Source of the DNA: JAMZMI01 sp049115715
GTDB taxonomy: Bacteria > Bacteroidota > Bacteroidia > Cytophagales > Cyclobacteriaceae
Length of the DNA stretch: 64,000 nucleotides
Direction: 5' to 3'
Assembly: GCA_049115715.1 (NCBI GenBank)
Contig: JAGDZQ010000006.1
Location: forward strand, 124,001-188,000
The position numbers and the translations under genes are program-made. The stretch's first letter is position 1, and each line of letters starts with the position of its first letter. Below, in pieces: positions 1 to 9,121 of the stretch. Below the pieces are notes generated by a model that had not been told where the DNA came from, ran no database searches, and saw only the letters and a list, made by a program, of their open reading frames with translations.

Positions 1-345
1 GGGTTATTGGATGATACCCTAGTGGTCTGGGGAGGTGAATTTGGGCGTACCCCTATGAGAGAAAATCGGGGTGGGTCTATTATGCCATTTCAAGGTAGAG
101 ATCATCATACAGAAGCTTTTTCGATCTGGATGGCTGGTGGAGGAATCAAAGGAGGATTATCCTATGGAGAGACAGATGAGATTGGCTATTATGGCATAAA
201 GGATCGAGTACACGTTCATGATTTACAAGCTACTATACTGAATCAGCTAGGACTGAATCATGAGAAATTGACTTATAAATTTCAAGGAAGAGATTTCAGA
301 CTAACAGATGTTCATGGACATGTCGTCAAAGATTTGATTGCATAA
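1..345 (+). CDS. DUF1501 family protein, C-terminal part
   Basis: The reading frame is open from base 1, so the gene starts before the window; only the last 114 or so codons are present. The segment matches the C-terminus of DUF1501 proteins, relatives of the alkaline-phosphatase/sulfatase fold: it reads LDDTLVVWGGEFGRTPM, then GRDHH, then GGGIKGG, and ends with the family hallmark GRDFRLTDVHGHVV. DUF1501 genes normally sit beside planctomycete-type cytochrome (DUF1549/DUF1553) genes and act on exported, probably carbohydrate-related substrates; the exact reaction is unknown. The next two genes on the same strand fit that setting. Identification is firm, function is not. Confidence 0.9.
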   Translation, partial: GLLDDTLVVWGGEFGRTPMRENRGGSIMPFQGRDHHTEAFSIWMAGGGIKGGLSYGETDEIGYYGIKDRVHVHDLQATILNQLGLNHEKLTYKFQGRDFRLTDVHGHVVKDLIA

Positions 346-438
346 AGGTGAGAATTTCAGAATTCATGTTTTGGAAATGGAATGCCAGTCTAAATACGTC
401 ACTACTTTAATCTTATTAAAACCCTCTTAAACTTTACT

Positions 439-1353
439 ATGAAAAAATCAAGAAGAGATTTTTTGGCTACCGTCGGTGTGGCTTCTGCTGGCTTGGCACT
501 TACGGGTATGAATGTAAAACAAGAGCTTATGAAAGCAAAAAAAGGGTTTGAAACTAAAATCTATGCTACTAAATGGGGCTTTAAAGGCTCATCGATAGAT
601 GAATTCTGCAAACAAGTGAAAGTGGAAGGCTATGACGGGGTGGAGAATTGGCTTCCTAATGATGAAGCTCAAATTGAGGCATTTTTTGAGGCCTTAGAAA
701 AGTATGATCTGAGTTGCGGAATCTTATGTAGTAGTTCAGGCAATACTTTTGAGAAGCATCTAAGCAGCTATTCAAAAAAACTAGAACAAGCAATTTCGAA
801 AAACCCTGACTTCATTAACTGTCATACTGGTAAAGATTTTTTTTCATTTGAAGAAAACAAACAACTGATCGATATAGGTATTAAATTATCTGAAGATTCC
901 AATATTCCAATCTATCAGGAAACTCACCGGGGGCGTATGCTGTTTGCGGCCCATATTTGTGAAAAGTATATCGATACTACTCCTGAATTGAAATTGACTC
1001 TGGACATCTCTCATTGGTGTGCAGTATCTGAGTCATTGCTGGGTGATCAGCAAGAGACTGTATACAAGGCATTGACTAGGACGGGGCATATACATTCCAG
1101 AATAGGTCATGAAGAAGGGCCACAAGTTCCTGAACCCCGCGCACCTGAATGGAAGAAAGCCAAAGATGCACATTATGCCTGGTGGGACAAGGTAGTGGCT
1201 CTCAAAAAAGAAGCTGGAGAGGTACTGACGATGACAGCTGAATTTGGGCCACCAAATTATATGTGGACCAATCCTCATACTTACCAACCCGTTGCTGATC
1301 AGTGGGCGATTAATGTTCATATGATGAACGAATGGAGGAAAAGATATCTATAA
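439..1353 (+). CDS. Tat-exported sugar phosphate isomerase/epimerase-like TIM-barrel protein
   Basis: A protein of 304 residues. The N-terminus has a twin-arginine signal (KKSRRDFLATVG followed by a hydrophobic stretch to about residue 25), so it is probably exported folded. The rest resembles the xylose-isomerase-like TIM barrel (AP endonuclease family 2 fold): metal-ligand-like elements include NCHTGKDFF near residue 130, YQETHRGR near 160, LDISHWC near 190 and the HSRIGH segment near 218. Substrate is unknown; such proteins accompany DUF1501 and cytochrome genes in sugar or polyol oxidation clusters. It lies 93 bp after the DUF1501 gene on the same strand. The ATG at 439 is chosen because the RR motif follows it directly. 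Confidence 0.85.
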   Translation: MKKSRRDFLATVGVASAGLALTGMNVKQELMKAKKGFETKIYATKWGFKGSSIDEFCKQVKVEGYDGVENWLPNDEAQIEAFFEALEKYDLSCGILCSSSGNTFEKHLSSYSKKLEQAISKNPDFINCHTGKDFFSFEENKQLIDIGIKLSEDSNIPIYQETHRGRMLFAAHICEKYIDTTPELKLTLDISHWCAVSESLLGDQQETVYKALTRTGHIHSRIGHEEGPQVPEPRAPEWKKAKDAHYAWWDKVVALKKEAGEVLTMTAEFGPPNYMWTNPHTYQPVADQWAINVHMMNEWRKRYL

Positions 1354-1425
1354 ACTCAATGCATGTAAGAAGAAAGTATTGGGTTCATACTTTTTTTAGG
1401 ACTGTCTTTACCGAAGAAGTGAATC

Positions 1426-1433
1426 TAATTTTG
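1426..1433 (+). promoter_or_regulatory. Candidate Bacteroidota -7 promoter element
   Basis: TAATTTTG fits the TAnnTTTG consensus of Bacteroidota sigma-ABfr promoters and sits 26 bp before the start codon at 1460. No clear TTTG -33 element is visible about 20 bp upstream, so this is only a candidate. Confidence 0.35.
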
Positions 1434-1459
1434 ACTTGTATTTAGTAACACATTAACAT

Positions 1460-2830
1460 ATGATAATCTTGCTAGAAAGCCAACTCTCCCTATTCATTGG
1501 TAGATTTCACCCACTTGTTGTCCATCTTCCTATAGGCTTTATCATCATTGCCGTATTTTTCGAATTAATCTCATGGAGAAAAAAAATTGAGTTAGATGTT
1601 GCTATTGCATATGCCTTAATTTTAGGAGCCACTTTCGGAGTAATCGCGATTGCATTAGGACTCCTATTAGCCTCTGACGATGGGTACAATGTAAATACGC
1701 TCAATATACATAAGTGGACAGGAATAGCCACTGCGGTCGCATCTCTCCTTGCCTATTTCTTAAAGATAAAGTCCACGCCCAAGCTTCAAAAAGCTTACCC
1801 GTACGTATTAGGAGTGTCATTTCTGTTGTTGTCAGTGACTGGGCACTATGGTGGTAATCTCACACACGGATCTACCTATTTGTTAGATCATGCTCCGAAA
1901 CCAGTTAGATCGCTTGCAGGTTTGAAACCGTCTAGAGAGCGAGTTACCTCTCTGGATTCTGCGATTCTTTACTCAGATGTTATCAATCCGATTTTCGAAT
2001 CGAAATGCTTGGTATGTCACAATACTGATAAAGCAAAAGGAGAGCTTTTATTAATTGATCCAGAGTCAATCATGAAAGGTGGAGAAAGTGGTGCTGTGAT
2101 CAGTGTAGGGAATGCCTCTGAAAGCGAGATTTTCCGAAGAGTCTCCTTGGACCCGCATCACAAAGAATTTATGCCAACTGATGGCAGAGATCCTCTCTCC
2201 AAAGAAGAAACAGCATTGCTTGAATGGTGGATAGAAGAAGGAGCTTCTTTTGACAAAAGAGTTATAGATTTTCCTCTTACTGAAAGAATTAAAGGTTACT
2301 TAAAAGAAGTCGGTATAGGAATGACAAAATCATTTTTAGAAAGTCTGAATATTCCTCATATAGAACAACAGACTTTTGATGCCATACTGGGGCACGGCTT
2401 TGACATTGAGGCTATTTCAGATAATACTACCTTGCTTGATGCCAGTTACGCAACGTACAATTTGGAGGAATTGACAAGCGAGAAACTCCAAAGTTTATTG
2501 TTAGCAAAAGAAAATATCACCTGGCTCAAACTTTCAAAAAGTAGCATAAAAGATGACTGGCTAGCTCATATTGGCCAATTACCCAACCTGACTAGGTTAA
2601 GTATCGATCAAACCATGATTACCGATGAAGGGCTCAAACATTTGACTTCTCTTAAAAATCTCGAGTACCTAAATATATATGCAACACCACTTTCAGACCG
2701 TGCTATTGAGAGTATTCAAAAACTTAGAGGACTGAAAAAGCTATTCATATGGCAAACTAATATCACAGAAGAAGGGATCGCAAAACTTAAAGAATTATTG
2801 CCTGATCTGGAAATTATAGCTGGAACATGA
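1460..2830 (+). CDS. DUF2231 membrane protein fused to planctomycete-type cytochrome c and leucine-rich repeats
   Basis: 456 residues in three parts. Residues 10-150 hold four hydrophobic segments of the DUF2231 type (FHPLVVHLPIGF near the start). Residues 170-270 form a planctomycete-type cytochrome c domain: the haem-binding CLVCH is at residues 183-187, and FMPTDGR supplies the likely distal Met. Residues 340-450 contain several leucine-rich repeats such as LPNLTRLSIDQTMITDEGL. A haem domain on a membrane anchor suggests electron transfer at the cell envelope, perhaps accepting electrons from the exported enzymes encoded just upstream; that partner assignment is inference. It is separated from the upstream gene by 106 bp holding a promoter-like site, so it may be transcribed alone. 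Confidence 0.85.
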   Translation: MIILLESQLSLFIGRFHPLVVHLPIGFIIIAVFFELISWRKKIELDVAIAYALILGATFGVIAIALGLLLASDDGYNVNTLNIHKWTGIATAVASLLAYFLKIKSTPKLQKAYPYVLGVSFLLLSVTGHYGGNLTHGSTYLLDHAPKPVRSLAGLKPSRERVTSLDSAILYSDVINPIFESKCLVCHNTDKAKGELLLIDPESIMKGGESGAVISVGNASESEIFRRVSLDPHHKEFMPTDGRDPLSKEETALLEWWIEEGASFDKRVIDFPLTERIKGYLKEVGIGMTKSFLESLNIPHIEQQTFDAILGHGFDIEAISDNTTLLDASYATYNLEELTSEKLQSLLLAKENITWLKLSKSSIKDDWLAHIGQLPNLTRLSIDQTMITDEGLKHLTSLKNLEYLNIYATPLSDRAIESIQKLRGLKKLFIWQTNITEEGIAKLKELLPDLEIIAGT

Positions 2831-2962
2831 AAATACTTTGATTTTGTTATGTAGATCTTTTTGCACAGAAAAGGAGGCTTATTGGAAGAAACTTAAACCT
2901 TAGTTTATCAAAGAATTATCATAAGTGTAATAAGGTTCTTTTGGGTTCCAAGGCTCACGAAA

Positions 2963-4303
2963 CTAATTTCCCTTCTCTTCGTCTTCCTCCTTTTCTTTTA
3001 CTAAATCATCGTTTTTCAAACGCTTGGAAACGACAAGGAATGGCCCTTTAACTACTTTTTCGTCCACATTAAGTCCCTCTAGAATCTCTATGTTGTCAAA
3101 ATCGCTGATTCCTGTTTTGACTTTTGTTTTAATTGCTTTCCCGTCGATATCAACTACAAATACGACTTCCTCTATCTCTTTGTCATTTAGGGAAATTTTT
3201 TCATTCTTTCCTTCTTCTTCATCTTGATTCGCTTTTCGTGTGGTAACGGCTGCCAATGGCACTGAAATTACGTTCTTTTTTCTTTCTGTAATGATATCCA
3301 CACTTGCGGTCATCCCTGGCCTGAATGGATATTTGAGCCCTTTTTCTTCTACTAAATCTTTGTAAGAAGAGTTCAGAATTTTGATTCTTACTTCAAACTC
3401 GGTAACAGCATCAGCCGACATTTTATTATTGGCTGAGTTTGCAATTTGAGTTACAACCCCTTTAAACTTCTTATCCATGTAAGAATAAGAATCAACATCT
3501 ATTATGGCAGTATCTCCCTGATTGATTCTGATGATGTCATTTTCATTTACATCCACTCGCACTTCCATATTGGACAAATCAGCTATTCTTAGCATTTCTG
3601 TTCCTTGCATTTGGGAAGTCCCTACTACTGTCTCCCCTAACTCAACCGAAAGCTTCGAGACAATCCCACTCATTGGAGCTTTGATCTCTGTAAGTTTTAA
3701 ATTCTCCTCAGCTTCTCTTACGGATGCGGAAGAACTTTCAACAGAATATCTAGCAGCTTCCACATTCTGTGTGGCTGATTCCAGATCTTGTTTTGAGATC
3801 TTGTAATTGGCTTCTGCCAACTCAAAGTCAGAGTTGGAAGTTACCTTTTGATCAAAAAGTGTTTTTTGCCTTTTAAACTCCAATTCAGAACGAGTGAAAG
3901 TAGCTTCTGCTCGTGCCTTTCTCGCTCGGGAATCAGCCAAATTAGCTTTCTGCTGATTCCAAATTGCCCTTTGCCTCTGTAGTGCGGATTCAAAGTTGTC
4001 GGGTCGTATTTTTAATAGAAAATCATTTTCACTAATAGAGTCTCCTTCTTCTATTGTTAATTCAATGATCTCTCCTGGTACTTCAGGACTTATTTTAACC
4101 TCGACCACTGGCTGTACAGCACCGGAAGCACTTACTTTTTCTATAATGGTTGTGGTGGAAACCATTGCAGTTTCTACTTCAATTTCTTTTTTCTTCCCAA
4201 CCCATCCCTGAGACTTTCCTACCACCACCACGATGATCAAGAGTATTACTATTCCTAATAGTATGTAGAGAACTTTATTGCTTGAGCGTTTCTTTTTAGC
4301 CAT
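2963..4303 (-). CDS. Efflux periplasmic adaptor (HlyD/MacA-type membrane fusion protein)
   Basis: 446 residues. One N-terminal membrane segment (residues 9-28) anchors it; then a split lipoyl domain (EVKISPEVPGEI and KAPMSGIVSKLS), a long alpha-helical hairpin rich in Ala, Glu and Gln between about residues 105 and 205, and beta-barrel and membrane-proximal parts (FRPGMTASVDI, VVKGPFLVVSKRL). The C-terminus is very acidic and lysine-rich. These proteins bridge an inner-membrane pump to TolC. It starts 3 bp after the TolC-like gene ends, so both are one operon. No ABC or RND pump follows: the next gene downstream is convergent. The pump partner must therefore be encoded elsewhere, or lies out of view. 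Confidence 0.9.
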   Translation of the reverse strand: MAKKKRSSNKVLYILLGIVILLIIVVVVGKSQGWVGKKKEIEVETAMVSTTTIIEKVSASGAVQPVVEVKISPEVPGEIIELTIEEGDSISENDFLLKIRPDNFESALQRQRAIWNQQKANLADSRARKARAEATFTRSELEFKRQKTLFDQKVTSNSDFELAEANYKISKQDLESATQNVEAARYSVESSSASVREAEENLKLTEIKAPMSGIVSKLSVELGETVVGTSQMQGTEMLRIADLSNMEVRVDVNENDIIRINQGDTAIIDVDSYSYMDKKFKGVVTQIANSANNKMSADAVTEFEVRIKILNSSYKDLVEEKGLKYPFRPGMTASVDIITERKKNVISVPLAAVTTRKANQDEEEGKNEKISLNDKEIEEVVFVVDIDGKAIKTKVKTGISDFDNIEILEGLNVDEKVVKGPFLVVSKRLKNDDLVKEKEEDEEKGN

Positions 4304-4306
4304 GAT

Positions 4307-5779
4307 TTAGAAGGAAAGTGTTTTGCCTTGATAGAAATCGAGAATTTTAACTTTGAAAATGTAATCGTATTTCGCTCTCACCAGATCAGAGCGAGCACCG
4401 AATAGGTTATTAGAAGCTACTTGATAATCCGTAAAATTGGCCGCTCCCAAGTTATATTGGTTTTCAATAGAGCGATACGTTTCTTCCAATGCCTCAACTT
4501 GTCGTTCTGAGGCTGAATATACTTTTGAAGCTGCTTGTGCATCATAATGAGCTGACTCGACTATTCGACGAAGTGTATTTTTTTGCTCTTGAACATTAAT
4601 CTCTGCTTGAGATAAAGCTATTTTCTGTCGTTGGACATTACTATTCGTTCTGAGATTATTAAATATTGGAATTGAAAGATTTAATGAAAGCTGCTTGCTT
4701 AGGTTGTTCTTAAATTGAGTGTTAAAGCCAACTGTCTCCAAAGTGCCATTGGGAGTAACTGAAATCTGTTCAATTGCTGTACCTGTAGTCGTTTGAAAAA
4801 GTGTTGGTTCAGTGATGATATTCCCATTATCATCACGATCTATTGTCAATGGGTTATTAGGATCGATATTAAAAGTTTGAAATGCATCTGAATAATTGGT
4901 ACTGAAACCTGCATTTAACGATAAAGTAGGTGTATAGCCCGAACGAGCCACGTCGATACCCAGAGCAGCTCCCTTGGCTTGAAGTTCTGCACTTTCTATT
5001 TCAGGCATATTTTTGAGAGCTGATTCATAGACAGCATTGACTGGACTCAAAGACGAGAAGTCTCCTCCTACTTCTAACTCAGGAATAACAATATCGATGG
5101 CTTGAGTCGATGGAAGCATCATCGCCTGCTTGAGGCTTAAAAGTGCCAAGTCCAGATTGTTTTGAGTGTTGATAAGATTAACCTCGCTGCTGGCAACTTG
5201 AGATATTAATTCTAATTCGTTGGTTCTTGGCAATGCTCCTGAAGCCACCAGCTTCTTGGTGCGATCCAATTGATTCTGCCCACTCTCAAGTTGATATTCT
5301 GCATTTTCAACCAATTCTTTATTAAAAATCACATTGAGATAAAACGTGACAATATTTAAAGAGAGATCATTTTCGGCTTTCTTGGCATCATATTGAGCAG
5401 ACTCCAGAAGCAATCTATTTTGCTTTACGGTATTTGCTAATCTAAACCAGTTGAAAACCACCATGCCGGCATTTCCATTAAGACCAGTGAATCCGATCTG
5501 TTGGGAAATAAATTGGTTTGTGGTGGGGTCAATAGACCTTCCCCAGTTAAACCCATAACTACCTCCAAGATTAACTGATGGTAGTTGAGAGGCACGTGAC
5601 TGATCAAGGTTGATTCGAGCGTTTTCTTTCTGAAGTGTACTTCTTCGAACGATCAAATTGTTTTCGAGAGCAATCCTTACACATTCTTGTAGGTCAAGGA
5701 TGTAAACTGAGTCTTGTTGTGCCGAAAGGGTGTTGGAAAGTAGTATTCCAATAAAAGCACTGAGCAAAAATTTCCGCAT
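4307..5779 (-). CDS. TolC family outer-membrane efflux protein
   Basis: 490 residues with a signal peptide of about 20 residues ending at SAQ. Two repeated halves of long Gln/Asn/Ala-rich helices are visible (DLQECVRIALENNLIVRRS at the start, QAEINVQEQKNTLRRIVESA and LGAANFTDYQVASNNLF later), as in outer-membrane efflux proteins of the TolC fold. It would form the outer-membrane channel of a tripartite exporter together with the adaptor encoded 3 bp downstream. Substrate cannot be told from sequence. Confidence 0.92.
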   Translation of the reverse strand: MRKFLLSAFIGILLSNTLSAQQDSVYILDLQECVRIALENNLIVRRSTLQKENARINLDQSRASQLPSVNLGGSYGFNWGRSIDPTTNQFISQQIGFTGLNGNAGMVVFNWFRLANTVKQNRLLLESAQYDAKKAENDLSLNIVTFYLNVIFNKELVENAEYQLESGQNQLDRTKKLVASGALPRTNELELISQVASSEVNLINTQNNLDLALLSLKQAMMLPSTQAIDIVIPELEVGGDFSSLSPVNAVYESALKNMPEIESAELQAKGAALGIDVARSGYTPTLSLNAGFSTNYSDAFQTFNIDPNNPLTIDRDDNGNIITEPTLFQTTTGTAIEQISVTPNGTLETVGFNTQFKNNLSKQLSLNLSIPIFNNLRTNSNVQRQKIALSQAEINVQEQKNTLRRIVESAHYDAQAASKVYSASERQVEALEETYRSIENQYNLGAANFTDYQVASNNLFGARSDLVRAKYDYIFKVKILDFYQGKTLSF

Positions 5780-5893
5780 TGAGCAGGACGGGTTTTGGTA
5801 ATTTAAAAGAGCATTTTAAGCGCATTCAAGAAATGTCGTGTAGAATACTCTTCCTACTGTACGGTAAAAAATGAATTTTGATACTAAAATATT

Positions 5894-6688
5894 TTAAACT
5901 GCTACAGCGGCCTTTATATGAGGATGCGGATCATAGTTTTCTAGTGTAAAATCCTCGTAAGTAAACTTGAATAAATCCTTAACCTGAGGGTTCAGTTTCA
6001 TCGTTGGAAGCGGTCGCATTTCTCGTGAAAGCTGCAATTCGGCCTGCTCAAAATGGTTTGAATACAGATGCGCATCACCCAGTGTGTGAACAAAATCACC
6101 AGCCTCCAGTTCACAAGCCTGAGCTATCATCATCGTAAACAAAGCATATGATGCAATGTTGAAGGGAACACCAAGAAATACGTCTGCACTTCTTTGATAT
6201 AACTGGCAAGAAAGTTTCCCATCTGCTACGTAAAATTGAAACATGGTATGGCATGGTGGTAAAGCCATATTTTCTATCTCTCCCACATTCCAGGCACTAA
6301 TAATCATGCGTCTTGAATTTGGATTGTTTTTAATGGTATCGATCAGCTCTGCTAATTGATCAACCGTAGCTCCATCACCCCTTTGCCAGCTTCTCCACTG
6401 TACTCCGTATACAGGGCCTAAATTACCGTCTTCATCTGCCCATTCGTCCCATATGGAAACACCATTATCCTTGAGATATTTGATATTGCTATCTCCTTTG
6501 ATAAACCAAAGAAGCTCATGAATAATGGATCTGAGATGCACTTTTTTCGTGGTAACAAGTGGGAATCCTTCACTTAAATTAAATCTCATTTGATGTCCGA
6601 AGATGCTTTTGGTTCCTGTTCCGGTTCGATCTCCTTTTTCCACTCCATTGTCAAGAATGTGCTGCATCAAGTCGAGGTATTGCTTCAT
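5894..6688 (-). CDS. thyA: Thymidylate synthase
   Basis: 264 residues, the same length as the Escherichia coli enzyme. It methylates dUMP to dTMP with methylenetetrahydrofolate in the cytoplasm. The nucleophile is Cys146 in LPPCHTMFQF; the phosphate-binding RRMIISAWN and QRSADVFLGVPFNIASYA motifs and the C-terminal PHPHIKAAVAV tail are intact. Genes on either side are unrelated, and it is probably transcribed alone. Its upstream region contains a large nested palindrome (6717-6823), the nearer edge of which is only about 30 bp before the start codon. Confidence 0.97.
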   Translation of the reverse strand: MKQYLDLMQHILDNGVEKGDRTGTGTKSIFGHQMRFNLSEGFPLVTTKKVHLRSIIHELLWFIKGDSNIKYLKDNGVSIWDEWADEDGNLGPVYGVQWRSWQRGDGATVDQLAELIDTIKNNPNSRRMIISAWNVGEIENMALPPCHTMFQFYVADGKLSCQLYQRSADVFLGVPFNIASYALFTMMIAQACELEAGDFVHTLGDAHLYSNHFEQAELQLSREMRPLPTMKLNPQVKDLFKFTYEDFTLENYDPHPHIKAAVAV

Positions 6689-6716
6689 AGTAATCGGTCT
6701 AATAGTTGATCCTGCC

Positions 6717-6823
6717 TTGTCAACTTAGCAGAATTGTCACATTAGAACTGTCGAGGCGTTTAATAATTAAGAATTTCGACATGCTCAATTTGACAATTTA
6801 GGATAATGCGTTAAACTTGACAA
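6717..6823. repeat. 107-bp nested imperfect palindrome (MITE- or REP-like)
   Basis: Four pairs of inverted sequences share nearly the same centre near 6765: TTGTCAA (6717-6723) with TTGACAA (6817-6823); AATTGTCA (6732-6739) with TGACAATT (6791-6798); TGTCGA (6749-6754) with TCGACA (6776-6781); and TTAATAATTAA (6760-6770) in the middle. It fills the intergenic space between the divergent thyA and MMPL genes. Part of the right arm recurs at 19747-19768 with 19 of 22 bases the same. No coding potential is seen. A mobile-element remnant, a REP element or a regulatory cruciform are all possible. Confidence 0.6.
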
Positions 6824-6863
6824 AGTAGGGTTAGTATTGCGAAATTAACTAAAAGCCTAAACT

Positions 6864-9110
6864 CTGGAATCTCTCATCCGTAAGTATTGCCAAAAAATTG
6901 AAAGTAAGCCCTACAGGTTTTTGGTGATCTTTGTTTGGCTTGCGCTGACGACCTTCTTTGGTTTTCATGCTAAAGACTTGAAACCGGATTTTGAGTTTGA
7001 AAAGTTATTCCCTACGAATGATCCAGACATTGTTTTCTATGAGCAGCACTTAAAGAAGTTTGGGTATGACAATGACTTTATGCTTGTTGTTTTGGAGGCA
7101 GACCCTTTGTTTGACCAACAGTTTCTTGCGAAAGTAAATGGTCTTTGTGAGTCTATTCGATCAATACGGGGTACTGAAAGCTTAGTGTCTCCTCTCGAAA
7201 TTCAGCAAGCAGTTTCTGGACCTTTGGGATGGATGAACATCCCCATCTTGCATGCATCTCAGGAAGAGAAGTATCAATCAGATAGCATCAAAATCTTCTC
7301 TCACCCATTTTATTCTTCCTTTTTCGGAGAAGACAAAAAGTCTTTGATTCTGCAAATAGTGCATCGACATTTTACATCTCCTGAAGAGGCTTCAGCGTAT
7401 CAAATGGATCTGAAAAATGCTTTAGGGGTTAATTCAGTTGATGACAACAGATTAGTAGGAAAAATTAGTGCGCAGGAAGAATTTGTCCACTTTATTCAAA
7501 AAGATTTTGGGGTGTTTATCGCTGCAGCGTTGATAATAAGTCTACTGGTATTGATTGTGATTTTTAGATCCTTTAGATCCGCTATAGTGCCTTACTTGAT
7601 TGCAATTAGCAGTTTAGTTTGGGTACTTGGCATGATGGCATTGACTGGAAATAGCATTACTATTTTAAGTTCTTTGATCCCTCCTATTATTCTTTTCGTA
7701 TCCACTTCCGATGCTATTCACTTATTGAATAATTACAAAAGGACTAAAAATGAGGTGAGTTCTAAAAGAATGGCGGTTGCTATTTCTAAAGTTTTCGTTC
7801 CTACGCTCCTCACTTCAGTCACCACCGCTATAGGCTTCTTTAGCTTGATATTCATTGAGACAGAACCTGTGCAAGCCCTGGGAGTATTCACAGGCGCAGG
7901 AGTAGCGATAGCCTTCATTATTACCTTTCTTATATCTCCAGTTTTGATATACGGATGGAAAACTTCTTCTTCGGGTGAAACTAGTTTCAAGAGATATGCT
8001 ATCTGGGTTTTAAAAAATCAAAGATTGGTTTTCGTGCTTTCATTTGTCTTCATAACCATCTCTATCTATGGTCTTTATAGGATTCAAACTGATGCTACAT
8101 TACTTGGAGATTTACCTCAGAGCTCAGATGTGAGGCAAGATTTTGAATATGTTGAAAATCAATATTTTGGATACAAACCTTATGAAATAGCTTATTGGCC
8201 AAAGTCATCCGAATCTTCTATATGGGACGAAGATGTAATGGGTGAGGCACTGAAGATTCAAAAATATTTAGAAAATGAATTTGCAGTTGGACGCATCTGG
8301 TCACCAATCAACGCGATGAAATACGGCAATCAAACGATTAATGGAGGTATAGGGTCATACTATCAGTTTCCAGATCCTAAATCATATGATCGGGCTAGAA
8401 AGGCATTAAAGCCGATGATCAGACAGGATAGTTCTATTGGAGGCACTTTGAGTAAAGATCAAAAGTATGCCAGAATCAAGGGCTTCATACCGGAATTGGG
8501 GTCTAAGGAAACTATCGAGAAAAATGATCTTCTCCTGAGCTACCTTGAAAAGAACATTGATAAATCAGTCATTGATTACAGGATTACTGGGACTACCTAT
8601 TTGATTGATAAGAGCCATGAGTCTCTTTCCTTAAATCTTATCAAAGGATTGCTGATTGCAATTCTATTGGTTTCACTGGTTCTTGGTGTGTACTTCAAGT
8701 CATTGAGACTCTTGCTGATCAGTCTTGTCCCTAACTTGATTCCGCTATTGATTACAGCCGGGTTCATGGGACTGGTTGGAATCCCGCTTAAGCTTACCAC
8801 ATCTATCATTTTTGCCGTGTCTTTTGGGATTGCAGTTGATGATACCATTCACTTCATAAGTGCTTACATTAAAGCGCCTTATATTAATCGAATTTATTCG
8901 ATGATCTATGCATTTCGGTCTGCTGGAAGTTCTATCATTATTACTTCTGTAATCATACTTGCCGGATTTGGAATTTTCTTGTTTTCGTCCTTTGGCGCAA
9001 CTTATTTCTTAGGGCTTTTTATCTGCCTGGCCTTAACCTCAGCCGCAATCATCGACCTTACACTCCTTCCATTATTGTTAAATCTTTTGAACCAAAAAAG
9101 AAACTCATAG
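6864..9110 (+). CDS. MMPL/RND-family exporter
   Basis: About 748 residues built as two similar halves, each with one membrane helix, a large extracytoplasmic loop and a block of about five helices. Both halves carry the family signature near the membrane: FVSTSDAIHLLNNYKR in the first, AVSFGIAVDDTIHFISAY in the second. Such proton-driven pumps (MMPL, HpnN-like, Patched-related) move lipids or other hydrophobic molecules; the substrate is unknown. Start choice: there is no in-frame ATG. TTG at 6921 would begin inside the first membrane helix, while the frame is open back to 6861 and encodes a basic pre-helix segment (IRKYCQKIESKPYRF); CTG at 6864 is the first possible start and is used here with low certainty. 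The bcp gene follows after 11 bp. Confidence 0.85.
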   Translation: MESLIRKYCQKIESKPYRFLVIFVWLALTTFFGFHAKDLKPDFEFEKLFPTNDPDIVFYEQHLKKFGYDNDFMLVVLEADPLFDQQFLAKVNGLCESIRSIRGTESLVSPLEIQQAVSGPLGWMNIPILHASQEEKYQSDSIKIFSHPFYSSFFGEDKKSLILQIVHRHFTSPEEASAYQMDLKNALGVNSVDDNRLVGKISAQEEFVHFIQKDFGVFIAAALIISLLVLIVIFRSFRSAIVPYLIAISSLVWVLGMMALTGNSITILSSLIPPIILFVSTSDAIHLLNNYKRTKNEVSSKRMAVAISKVFVPTLLTSVTTAIGFFSLIFIETEPVQALGVFTGAGVAIAFIITFLISPVLIYGWKTSSSGETSFKRYAIWVLKNQRLVFVLSFVFITISIYGLYRIQTDATLLGDLPQSSDVRQDFEYVENQYFGYKPYEIAYWPKSSESSIWDEDVMGEALKIQKYLENEFAVGRIWSPINAMKYGNQTINGGIGSYYQFPDPKSYDRARKALKPMIRQDSSIGGTLSKDQKYARIKGFIPELGSKETIEKNDLLLSYLEKNIDKSVIDYRITGTTYLIDKSHESLSLNLIKGLLIAILLVSLVLGVYFKSLRLLLISLVPNLIPLLITAGFMGLVGIPLKLTTSIIFAVSFGIAVDDTIHFISAYIKAPYINRIYSMIYAFRSAGSSIIITSVIILAGFGIFLFSSFGATYFLGLFICLALTSAAIIDLTLLPLLLNLLNQKRNS

Positions 9111-9121
9111 TTTCAGGTATT

